The notes beneath the pieces were generated by a model. The model was not told the DNA's origin. It saw nothing but the letters and a program-made list of their open reading frames with translations, and did no database searches. From Candidatus Symbiobacter sp. (lineage in GTDB: Bacteria > Pseudomonadota > Alphaproteobacteria > Elsterales > Elsteraceae): a DNA stretch of 10,124 nucleotides. Made by a program: the position numbers and the translations under genes. Below are positions 1-5,926 of this stretch, piece after piece; position 1 is the first letter of the stretch; every line of letters begins with the position of its first letter. The stretch is from contig JASGCR010000057.1 of assembly GCA_030054015.1 (NCBI GenBank), positions 1 through 10,124 of the forward strand. Reading direction: 5' to 3'.

Positions 1-1369
1 TGGGGAAGGCGGCAAATTCGTCACCAATAATCGGCGCATTGCCGTAAAATCCCCCCGCGTGATAGACCATGGGTTCAAGTGTTACAAAATGTTCGCTGCC
101 ATTTTCTTCGGTAATGACAATATTGATTGATGGCGTAGCATATGGATTGACACAAACCAGTAATTTATCCTTTGGTGCAATGTTTTCGATGTGACGAACA
201 TTGTAACGATGCACCCCTAGTTTTAACGGCGAGAAACCAATAGTTAAATCTGCCGCCACAGTGACATAAACGGGCTTGGTATGACTTATGGCAAAGCAAG
301 TATCGGCATCGGGCGGGACGCGCAATTGGCTTTCGAGTATTTCCAACCATGCCGCATGTCTGGTTTTTTTATGGCGGCGGTGAATGCGGGTGGCTTGGAA
401 TTGATCGCGCCAATCATCGCAATGTGCCTGTAATTCCTTGAGATTTTGCGGGGTATTCAAGCATAACCGCCCCTCAAATTCGCGTTCAACAATCTCGTGA
501 GCGCGTTCAACTGAGCCGTTCACCCGCGCCGCGCCGGGCATGTGAACAATCGACCGCACCGACAGGCGTTTGAGCAAATTCTGAAACAAATTCGCGGTAT
601 TAGCAGCCCCGGCATCCATCATCAAAATCTTTGGTACACCGTGCATCGGGTCGCTGGAGCGGCGGGGCTGAATCGCACCAATGAAAGCATTCATCAAGTT
701 TTCACTCGATTCCGACCCCATGCAGTAATGAACATAAAATGCGTGAGAGTAATGATCGGTGACGACATAACGAATCACCCGATATTGTTGAATCTTGGTA
801 AGATTATGCGGCTTGTTGTGATAATATTTGCGACTATCAATCGGCACCAATCCGGTTTCAGGCAAATAAAACAACACACAAACTGACGCATCAATTTGCC
901 AAACATGATTAGGATGCTCTGAGCGCATTTGCGTATGCGGGGACGGGATAGCGAGTTGACTGGGATGGACATGGTGTCGTTTCATTTGGTTTAGTATAGT
1001 CGTAAGCGACGCATCGGTACCAAGTATTTCACCCGTTAAAGGGTCACTTTGATTTTGCAAAATTTCATTGGCGGTGCGGATGGTTAATGTCCTTTTGCCG
1101 GTCGCTCTGGCGGATGCGTAAGTCATCGCGCCAATCTTTTGTACTGTTTCCACGGATACCTTCGACTTTCCATAATCACTGCGCCTTTTACGCGCAGAAC
1201 AAAATCCAAATTGCGGCAATAATCGATAAAGTGTAGGCCGACTAATGCCCAATTGTTTCAAAGCAACTTTCAAAATATCCGAGGTCTTGCCAAACTTTGC
1301 ATTTTCCAATTGCTTGACAAGTTTCCTCAGATATTCTTGGGTAGCGAGGTCGTATGCGGGTTTGGGCAT
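1..1369 (-). CDS. BcepMu-type DDE transposase (MuA-functional analogue), 3' end beyond window
   Basis: This is the recombinase that would insert and replicate the prophage by transposition. Translating the minus strand from the ATG at 1369 gives 456 uninterrupted residues to the left edge, so only the C-terminus is missing. An N-terminal helix-turn-helix lies near residues 28-55 (LGISRPTLYRLL). The integrase core carries the triad D160 (WQIDAS), D252 (LMMDAGAANT) and E288 (NGSVERAHE), with exactly 35 residues between the last two, the classic DD35E arrangement. A C-terminal beta-rich part follows (about 365-456). The sequence style (HPNHVWQID, VVTDHYS, MMDAGAANT, HSRH-like RIHRRH) matches the transposases of BcepMu-like phages, which are related to Tn552/IS1604 rather than closely to Mu MuA. 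The SD is AAAAGGA, 8 nt before the ATG. It is last of four leftward genes; a TnpB ATPase is expected further left. The triad makes function likely; the exact family is from memory. Confidence 0.93.
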   Translation of the reverse strand, partial: MPKPAYDLATQEYLRKLVKQLENAKFGKTSDILKVALKQLGISRPTLYRLLPQFGFCSARKRRSDYGKSKVSVETVQKIGAMTYASARATGKRTLTIRTANEILQNQSDPLTGEILGTDASLTTILNQMKRHHVHPSQLAIPSPHTQMRSEHPNHVWQIDASVCVLFYLPETGLVPIDSRKYYHNKPHNLTKIQQYRVIRYVVTDHYSHAFYVHYCMGSESSENLMNAFIGAIQPRRSSDPMHGVPKILMMDAGAANTANLFQNLLKRLSVRSIVHMPGAARVNGSVERAHEIVEREFEGRLCLNTPQNLKELQAHCDDWRDQFQATRIHRRHKKTRHAAWLEILESQLRVPPDADTCFAISHTKPVYVTVAADLTIGFSPLKLGVHRYNVRHIENIAPKDKLLVCVNPYATPSINIVITEENGSEHFVTLEPMVYHAGGFYGNAPIIGDEFAAFP

Positions 1370-1417
1370 AAGCCAATCCTTTTAGACTGAACGTTTTACA
1401 GCCCTTTTCGGTGACAA

Positions 1418-2389
1418 TTACAAACGCGGTGCCGCATTTTTATGCCAATTTGCCAAATTTGCCTCGAATTGCTGGTTAATCCGTATCCAGGTACCATTGA
1501 ACAAATTCAATAGATCATGGGCAGATTCAACCGTATTCAAGTCAATTGAGGCATCATTTGACCAAAAATCAGTCAGCAATTGCGAAAGTACATCTGTCTG
1601 TTGCCCCATTTTTTCCAACGATTCACTCAATCCTTTGCGCATCACTTTGCAATCTTGGATACGGTGGGTTTCCAGTTCGTCGCGTGTATACTCACGCTTC
1701 TTTAACTTTTCGAGTTGGTTTTGCAGCCGATTAACATCGACAGCCAGTTTTTCATTGCGGGTTTGCAAAACATCATTATCCGCCTCTTTCTCGCGGAGTT
1801 TGGTGCGCAAAATCCGGCCGGGGGTTTTATCGATTTCGTCGAGATCAAGCCCAGCAATCGACCCCCCATTTGCCAAGTCGATGAGGGCATCATCCTCTTC
1901 AACCAGTAATTCAATCAATTTTGAACTGGGGAGTTGTAATAATGGTTCGGCATGATCGCCTAATTTGCTAAGTCTCATCGTGGCACTCATCGTGCGCTGG
2001 GCGGTACGAATGCCAATGCCAAGTTTATCAATCGCAATCAAAAAATCACCGTGCGGCGTTAATTCTTTGAGAATAAGTAACCGCTTGCCGACTTCAAACA
2101 TTGAATAACTTGCCATTGCTTGAAATTGGCGAATGCCGTCAATGATCACTTCACTTTCCATGCTGCCTTCGTAACCAATCGCCGCCGCTACTTTCGTGGC
2201 ATTGGAGTGCGTCGATGTGATGGGATAAAGCACTTCAATATTATCGGCGTTGCCAATTGGCACAATATTGCTTTCAATTGATTCAAGGTTCGTAACCATA
2301 ATATTGCCGTCAATTGGCTCAATATTGGCAACAGCCATATCGGTTGTGGTTGACTGGGAATTGTGTGACTTGCTCGATTTCTTAGACAT
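1418..2389 (-). CDS. DUF3102-like early phage protein with coiled coil
   Basis: The function is unknown. The 323-residue protein has a polar, Ser/Thr-rich N-terminus (1-20) and then a diverged 19-residue repeat (NIEPIDGN at 22, NIVPIGN at 41). The central domain (about 75-190) includes GKRLLILKELTPHGDFLIAIDKLGI and RTAQRTMSAT, the KE-x3-HG-x-F pattern seen in DUF3102-type phage proteins. A charged coiled coil spans about 196-240, and a helical tail follows. Similar proteins lie beside the transposase in BcepMu-like phages, so a role in transposition, replication or regulation is plausible but inferred. The start at 2389 has an AGGA 13 nt upstream, a long spacing, within a leader resembling that of the preceding gene. 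It ends 48 nt before the transposase start, consistent with one leftward operon. Confidence 0.8.
   Translation of the reverse strand: MSKKSSKSHNSQSTTTDMAVANIEPIDGNIMVTNLESIESNIVPIGNADNIEVLYPITSTHSNATKVAAAIGYEGSMESEVIIDGIRQFQAMASYSMFEVGKRLLILKELTPHGDFLIAIDKLGIGIRTAQRTMSATMRLSKLGDHAEPLLQLPSSKLIELLVEEDDALIDLANGGSIAGLDLDEIDKTPGRILRTKLREKEADNDVLQTRNEKLAVDVNRLQNQLEKLKKREYTRDELETHRIQDCKVMRKGLSESLEKMGQQTDVLSQLLTDFWSNDASIDLNTVESAHDLLNLFNGTWIRINQQFEANLANWHKNAAPRL
2254..2329 (-). repeat. diverged 57-bp in-frame repeat within the DUF3102-like gene
   Basis: On the plus strand, CAATTGGCACAATATTG (2254-2270) and CAATTGGCTCAATATTG (2311-2327) differ at one of 17 bases and lie 57 bp apart, which is 19 codons. 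They encode NIVPIGN and NIEPIDGN. Further AATATT/AATTG motifs between and beside them suggest partial decay of a local duplication. Confidence 0.6.
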
Positions 2390-2454
2390 AATAGTTATTC
2401 ATTCCTAAGTGACGTTGCTTAACTCATTGTAGGATTTACAAAAAGTTTGATTCT

Positions 2455-2712
2455 TTATTCCGTATCGTTGCTTTTGCCACGGGCGAGGCTTCCCATGCGT
2501 TCAGAAAGCCGCCAGCGCAAAAGATTGTGACTCATGCGCTCAACCATTTTTTCTTCGTACATAATGAGCAAGTAGCGAAAGACATATTGCTCGTTCATGT
2601 TAAGTAAAACGGAGAGTTCTCTGGAAGTCATGCCTAATTCCCAATTCTCACTTAAATAAAACAATATCCTGATCGTCCGCCTGACTGATGTACCCTTAAA
2701 TTCCCCACTCAT
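2455..2712 (-). CDS. small winged-helix (IclR-type N-terminal HTH) protein
   Basis: This 85-residue protein is little more than one DNA-binding domain. Residues about 10-68 read as an IclR-like winged helix: RRTIRILFYLSENWELGMTSRELSVLLNMNEQYVFRYLLIMYEEKMVER, with the recognition helix around NMNEQYVFRYL and a short wing after it. No effector-binding domain is present, unlike full-length IclR regulators of about 250 residues. It is the second gene of the leftward early operon, between the gp16-family protein and the DUF3102-like protein, so an early-phase phage regulator is the natural inference. The ATG at 2712 has a strong GGGGGA 9 nt upstream. The DNA target is unknown. Confidence 0.8.
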   Translation of the reverse strand: MSGEFKGTSVRRTIRILFYLSENWELGMTSRELSVLLNMNEQYVFRYLLIMYEEKMVERMSHNLLRWRLSERMGSLARGKSNDTE

Positions 2713-2786
2713 AATTATTCATCCCCCGATGTCAAAATTATCAATTTCTGCAAAGTGACTTTACAGACTTGTTAAAGCATAAAGAC

Positions 2787-3050
2787 CTATGTTTGAAATT
2801 CGTTGATATTCACGATTTCGATAGACTTCATGTTTTCATTGGTCTTTACCAATGGTTCAGGTGCTACTTTGCTCGGCTCTACCAGACCCAAAGCGACGGC
2901 AATTTCATAACTTTTGCCGCGCATTCCTGTATTTTCATACATCAATACTTTGCTGAGCGAGTCACGTTTCCACCCATTTGCTTTTGCCAATGATGTGATT
3001 GTTATCCCCATACTGTTCATTTCTGTCCTAATTTGTTGCCTTGTTTTCAT
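2787..3050 (-). CDS. BcepMu gp16-family DNA-binding protein
   Basis: This is a small (87-residue) helix-turn-helix protein. Residues 1-57 fit the BcepMu gp16 family: MKTRQQIRTEMNSMGIT, then TSLAKANGWKRDSLSKVL as the HTH, then GKSYEIAVALGL. A Lys/Pro tail and a hydrophilic C-terminus (about 58-87) follow. In such phages this is the first gene of the leftward early operon and sits divergent from the repressor, as here. A Ner- or Cro-like role in shutting off or tuning early transcription is inferred from that position. The ATG at 3050 is preceded by AGGT at about 9 nt. The next gene starts 74 bases downstream. Family placement is good; the regulatory role is not shown by sequence. Confidence 0.85.
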   Translation of the reverse strand: MKTRQQIRTEMNSMGITITSLAKANGWKRDSLSKVLMYENTGMRGKSYEIAVALGLVEPSKVAPEPLVKTNENMKSIEIVNINEFQT

Positions 3051-3321
3051 GATAATTACCTGTTATAGGGGTTGAATACGCGGTTATGAGAAAGAATAAA
3101 ACATATTTTCGGATAGATATGTTGTAACGATTATCTAAACGTATATATCTCTGAGGTGACTCTTCCTCTCGCCAAACACATCTCATGGGATATATGCGCC
3201 TACGCCCGTATAAGAGTCCACTAAAAAAATGATTTTTGTAAAAGATTTATTCATTTATACCTATTGTTATGCTATTACTGTTTCAACCCATCATCTATTA
3301 CGAATAAAGAGAATAACCATC
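3051..3321. promoter_or_regulatory. divergent control region between early operon and repressor
   Basis: This 271-bp AT-rich gap separates the divergent gp16-family and XRE genes and must hold both promoters and their operators. The clearest symmetry is TAGATA at 3114-3119 facing TATCTA at 3132-3137 across 12 bp, with a nested GTTGTAAC near-centre palindrome at 3121-3128. A further ATATCT lies at 3145-3150. Several TATA-like -10 candidates exist (for example TATAAG at 3209-3214 rightward), but I find no convincing -35 partner at the right spacing, so I do not call individual promoters. No convincing gene is seen inside it. The switch role follows from gene arrangement; the operator assignment is inference. 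Confidence 0.55.
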
Positions 3322-3690
3322 GTGGAAGACCAACTCGGAGCAAGATTAAAGTCTGAACGCAGGAGACTTGGGCATACCCAAGCCAGTTTTTCTGAGTTAT
3401 GTGGCATTGCGACAATTACCCAAAGTCTATATGAGGGCGACAAAAGAAAACCTGACGCGAAATACTTACAAGCTGCTCACAAAATTGGCGCGGATGTTAC
3501 GTATATTCTTTTCGCGGTTCGTCAGGTTCCGACATTAACTCCCCGTGAAACCGCTTTGCTTGATAATTATAAAAATTCTATGGAGGAAGGTCAGCGGTTT
3601 ATTGAGCAAACCGCCTTACGGGAAGCGGAACGTAAAACCGAAATCTATCCCCAAAAAATAATCCGTAGAAACAATAAATCCACGGGTTAG
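3322..3690 (+). CDS. XRE-family (Cro/CI-type) phage repressor
   Basis: This is the probable lysogeny repressor. With a GTG start at 3322 it is 122 residues. An HTH domain covers about residues 4-60 (LGARLKSERRRLGHTQASFSELCGI through KYLQAAHKIGADVTYIL), including the Y-x-G-D/E-K-R-x-PD turn typical of phage XRE repressors. A charged helical tail (about 70-122) follows, probably for oligomerisation. There is no LexA-type peptidase domain, so RecA-dependent self-cleavage is not expected. An in-frame ATG at 3229 would add 31 residues, but it lacks a ribosome site and adds a non-homologous hydrophobic stretch. The GTG has AAAGAGA about 10 nt upstream and gives a normal HTH N-terminus, so I prefer it. 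It is transcribed away from the early operon and toward the late genes. Confidence 0.82.
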   Translation: MEDQLGARLKSERRRLGHTQASFSELCGIATITQSLYEGDKRKPDAKYLQAAHKIGADVTYILFAVRQVPTLTPRETALLDNYKNSMEEGQRFIEQTALREAERKTEIYPQKIIRRNNKSTG

Positions 3691-3730
3691 ACAAATATCG
3701 GCTAGACATTTGTCACTCTATCCACTGGAT
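3690..3730. promoter_or_regulatory. two dyads upstream of the late operon (candidate regulator site)
   Basis: Between the repressor stop and the lysozyme there are two inverted repeats. GACAAAT (3690-3696) pairs with ATTTGTC (3708-3714) across 11 nt, and ATCCA-C-TGGAT (3720-3730) is a perfect 11-bp palindrome. The first overlaps a direct repeat of TAGACA (3688-3693 and 3703-3708). No T-run follows, so an intrinsic terminator is unlikely. In Mu, late transcription depends on the activator C binding a dyad upstream of the lysis gene. By position this could be an analogous site, but that is inference. Confidence 0.35.
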
Positions 3731-3779
3731 GGGGCAAAGATTTATTTATGCCTATTCTCGTAACTGAGGTTCGCATATC

Positions 3780-4235
3780 ATGCCTTCCAATCCTAAAATT
3801 GATCTTTCCGCCATTATTGGCCACGAATATTTGGCACGTCTTGACCAAGATTTGCGCCATTTCGAGGGCGTACGCTCTCACCAATATAATGACACGCTTA
3901 ATAACCCGACTTGGGGCTGTGGTCGTTTGGCCGCCAAAGGGTTTTATCCGTCCGAAATCGATCTGATGCTGCAAAATGATATGGCCCAGGCCGCCCTTGA
4001 TCTGGATGGTCAAATTAAGGCCTGGCGCAGTTTTACGCCATCTCGCCAAATTGCCCTGCTCAATATGATCTTCAATCTTGGCCCCAATAATTTTGGCGGT
4101 TTTGTCAAAATGAAACAGGCGATTGCCGACAAAGATTGGGCGGCGGCTTCGTTTGAATGCGCGTCGCCGAAATGGATTTCCCAGGTTGGCAATGACCGCG
4201 TTGACTACATCGCCAAATTATTGCGGGAGGGTTAG
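3780..4235 (+). CDS. phage lysozyme (endolysin), GH24 family
   Basis: This endolysin hydrolyses the beta-1,4 bond between MurNAc and GlcNAc in peptidoglycan at the end of the lytic cycle. The catalytic triad of T4-type lysozymes is intact with exact spacing: E29 (HFEG), D38 (YNDT), T44 (PTWGCG). The C-terminal lobe has the family signature (LLNMIFNLG, then NFGGFVKMKQAI, DWAAASFE, SPKWISQVGNDRVDYIAKLLREG). At 151 residues it is near the usual phage GH24 length. The N-terminus is polar, with no signal peptide or SAR segment, so export should depend on the adjacent holin. The ATG at 3780 has GAGG 10 nt upstream. It is first gene of the late operon; the holin start follows its stop by 3 bases. 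Confidence 0.95.
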   Translation: MPSNPKIDLSAIIGHEYLARLDQDLRHFEGVRSHQYNDTLNNPTWGCGRLAAKGFYPSEIDLMLQNDMAQAALDLDGQIKAWRSFTPSRQIALLNMIFNLGPNNFGGFVKMKQAIADKDWAAASFECASPKWISQVGNDRVDYIAKLLREG

Positions 4236-4238
4236 GCC

Positions 4239-4658
4239 TTGATTCCAATCATTGATTCGGTGCTGGGCATCGGCAAGGACTTGATTGAGCGGCTCATTCC
4301 CGACCCGGTGGCGCAAATGTCTGCCAAGTTAAAACTGGCCGAATTGCAAGCCAAGGGCGAATTGGAATCTATTTCTGCCCATCTTCAATTAAATATTGAA
4401 CAAATAAAACTTAACGCCGCCGAGGAAGCCAATAATAATTCTTTTCGTGCGGGTTGGCGGCCTTTTATGGGCTGGGTATGCGCGGTGGGTTTTCTGTATG
4501 AATTTCTTCTGTGTCCTATCATTAACGGGGGTTTGATTTATTTCGTCAAAGCCGCGCCTATGCCCAGCATTGATACCTCTGCCTTAATGACTTTGCTCAC
4601 GGGTATGCTTGGCATTGGTGGCCTGCGTACCATCGAGAAACTTCAAGGCATCAAGTAA
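4239..4658 (+). CDS. holin of the 3TM (GTA-holin) family, TTG start
   Basis: This holin should permeabilise the inner membrane at lysis time and release the signal-less lysozyme encoded just upstream. The 139-residue protein has an amphipathic N-terminal helix (residues 1-22, IDSVLGIGKDLIERLIPDP) and a charged coiled region (24-68). Then comes the hallmark RAGWRPFMGWVCAVGF with a long hydrophobic segment (about 78-103), a short loop, and a final membrane segment (about 113-129, LMTLLTGMLGIGGLRTIEK). This is the pattern of the 3TM holin family common in alphaproteobacterial phages and gene transfer agents. The start codon is TTG at 4239, supported by GGGAGG at 4225-4230, 8 nt upstream. The weak start codon may keep holin levels low and delay lysis; that is inference. 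Confidence 0.9.
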   Translation: MIPIIDSVLGIGKDLIERLIPDPVAQMSAKLKLAELQAKGELESISAHLQLNIEQIKLNAAEEANNNSFRAGWRPFMGWVCAVGFLYEFLLCPIINGGLIYFVKAAPMPSIDTSALMTLLTGMLGIGGLRTIEKLQGIK

Positions 4659-4681
4659 ATCACATTAATCAGGGTAAGTTT

Positions 4682-5089
4682 ATGACCAATTTAGAGTCGA
4701 TTCGTGCAAGTACTTTGATCATCGCGGTGATTAGTTCTTTGGGAAGTATCGCCAGTGTCTTGATTTTGCCTTGGCTTTATCTATGGCTTAAACGCGAATT
4801 TGTCAGCCGCCAAGAATGGTCTGTGATGAACACCGCCATCACCGACATCAACACCCGCATCGACGAACATAAAAGTGATTTCCGTGAAATCTACAACAAC
4901 GCAACCGAGGCGCGGAACATCACCAGCGAAGTCAAACATGATCTTTATTACTTCACCAACGAAATAAAATCTATCCCGCGTCTTGATGAACGCATTAACC
5001 ACATGACCGAATCTTTGGAGCGGGTCGAGGATATGCTTAACGTCATCATCAAAACCCATGTCCAGGAAGGTATTAAAAGCACCAAATGA
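4682..5089 (+). CDS. DUF2730 (Mu gp25-like) membrane-anchored coiled-coil protein
   Basis: The function is not established. The 135-residue protein has one N-terminal membrane segment (about residues 11-36, TLIIAVISSLGSIASVLILPWLYLWL) and a positive KRE boundary. A long hydrophilic, helical region follows with heptad-like spacing (about 48-130). That architecture and its place between lysis and packaging genes match DUF2730 proteins of Mu-like phages. The single anchor plus coiled coil could suit an i-spanin (Rz-like) role, but no Rz1-type lipoprotein partner was recognised. The ATG at 4682 has AGGGTAAG just upstream. Its TGA overlaps the next ATG in an ATGA, so the two are probably translationally coupled. 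Confidence 0.82.
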   Translation: MTNLESIRASTLIIAVISSLGSIASVLILPWLYLWLKREFVSRQEWSVMNTAITDINTRIDEHKSDFREIYNNATEARNITSEVKHDLYYFTNEIKSIPRLDERINHMTESLERVEDMLNVIIKTHVQEGIKSTK

Positions 5090-5376
5090 CACGCGAAGTT
5101 TTCCTGGCTTTGACGGCCTATCGCCGCCGTACCCTGTTGGATTTGTTGGTAAAATCCCAAGGCACATTGCCGATTGAGGCGTTGCATCTGGCGTTATTGG
5201 CCACGGGGCATCGCTATGTCGATGTTGATTTGGTGCGTGATGATGTGGCGTGGCTGGCGCAGCGTGGCTGCCTTTCACCCATCGCCGACCAGATTATCTC
5301 GATTTCGCCCTATGGCGAGCGGGTGGCGGCGGGTGATGTGTGGCTGTCCGGCATTGCCCGGCCAGAGCGGGGTTAG
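5086..5376 (+). CDS. Mu gp26-like small winged-helix phage protein (VpaChn25_0724 family)
   Basis: This 96-residue protein is found between DUF2730 and the small terminase in many Mu-like phages. It reads as a winged helix: YRRRTLLDLLVKSQGTLPIEALHLALLATGHRYVDVDLVRDDVAWLAQRGCLS, then a strand pair (DQIISISPYGERVAAGD). An N-terminal helix, a partner-recognition region and the final VAAGDVWLSGIARPERG tail are typical of the family. Its role is unknown; DNA binding linked to packaging is a guess from fold and context. It starts inside the stop of the previous gene (ATGA overlap) and ends 3 bases before the next ATG, so it is embedded in the operon and probably co-translated. Confidence 0.85.
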   Translation: MTREVFLALTAYRRRTLLDLLVKSQGTLPIEALHLALLATGHRYVDVDLVRDDVAWLAQRGCLSPIADQIISISPYGERVAAGDVWLSGIARPERG

Positions 5377-5379
5377 CCC

Positions 5380-5925
5380 ATGCCCAAACGTTCGTCCATT
5401 TTGCGATTGCCGGATGCTGTGCGCGAGGAAATTGGCCGCCTGCGCCGTGCCGGGAAGACCATCGACGAAATTTTGCTGCATTTGCGGCAATTAGACCCAG
5501 CCCTTGCGCCGTCGCGCTCGGCACTTGGGCGGCATGTCAAGCATGTCGACGAAGTGGCGGCGGAATTATTGCAGCATCGTTCCTTGGCCGAGGCTTTGAT
5601 TGAACGCGGTCTGAATTTGGACGATAGCCGCACCGCGCGGTTAAACATTGCCCTGGCGCAGACGGTGTTGGCTAAACTAATGCTGACTGATGATGGCGGG
5701 TTGGTGCAATTGGCCCCCAAAGATGCGGCGTTTTTGGCGGGTGCGATAAAATCCTTGGTCGCGGCGGCAAAATCGGATTCTGATCGGGAATTGGCGATCA
5801 AGCGGTCGCTTGCCAAAGACGGCACCCAGGCGGTTATGGCGGCCCAGGGCGAGGCGGCGGCGGCTGGGATGGTTCTCACCCCTGATTTGGTTTTAACCGC
5901 CCTGCGCACGGCCTATGGGGTGTAA
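5380..5925 (+). CDS. terminase small subunit (DUF3486, Mu gp27-like)
   Basis: This is the predicted DNA-recognition subunit of the packaging motor. The 181-residue protein begins with a helical HTH-like module (about 5-55: RLPDAVREEIGRLRRAGKTIDEILLHLRQL, then PSRSALGRHVKHVDEVAAEL), followed by an all-helical body (about 60-165) rich in Ala and Leu. That is the DUF3486 layout, usually about 180 residues. It lies directly before the large terminase, as in Mu (genes 27 and 28). In Mu-like phages packaging starts near the left phage end and proceeds by headful. The ATG at 5380 follows the previous stop by 3 bases, and the gene ends in TAA at 5923-5925, one base before the preferred start of the next gene. 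Confidence 0.9.
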   Translation: MPKRSSILRLPDAVREEIGRLRRAGKTIDEILLHLRQLDPALAPSRSALGRHVKHVDEVAAELLQHRSLAEALIERGLNLDDSRTARLNIALAQTVLAKLMLTDDGGLVQLAPKDAAFLAGAIKSLVAAAKSDSDRELAIKRSLAKDGTQAVMAAQGEAAAAGMVLTPDLVLTALRTAYGV

Positions 5926-5926
5926 A

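Noticed and set aside
165..972. Short minus-strand ORFs (165-350, 775-972) and a plus-strand ORF (542-886) suggesting a broken transposase
   Set aside because: Translation from 1369 leftward is open in a single frame to base 1 with all catalytic residues; the short ORFs are other frames of the same gene.
1497..1955. Plus-strand ORF of 152 residues
   Set aside because: It lies antisense within the DUF3102-like gene, has a Ser/Arg-rich shadow composition and no ribosome site or family resemblance.
3229..3321. N-terminal extension of the repressor from an ATG at 3229
   Set aside because: No SD precedes it and the added 31 residues are hydrophobic and unlike the start of an HTH protein; the GTG at 3322 fits better, though transcription evidence could reverse this.
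3690..3714. Intrinsic terminator after the repressor gene
   Set aside because: The stem is AT-rich with an 11-nt loop and no downstream T-run; a protein-binding dyad is more plausible.
4781..5278. Minus-strand ORF of 165 residues
   Set aside because: It is antisense to the DUF2730 and gp26-like genes, which have clear family matches and coupled starts.
5373..5909. Minus-strand ORF of 178 residues
   Set aside because: It mirrors the terminase small subunit gene; Ala/Ser/Arg-rich composition is typical of an antisense reading of GC-rich DNA.
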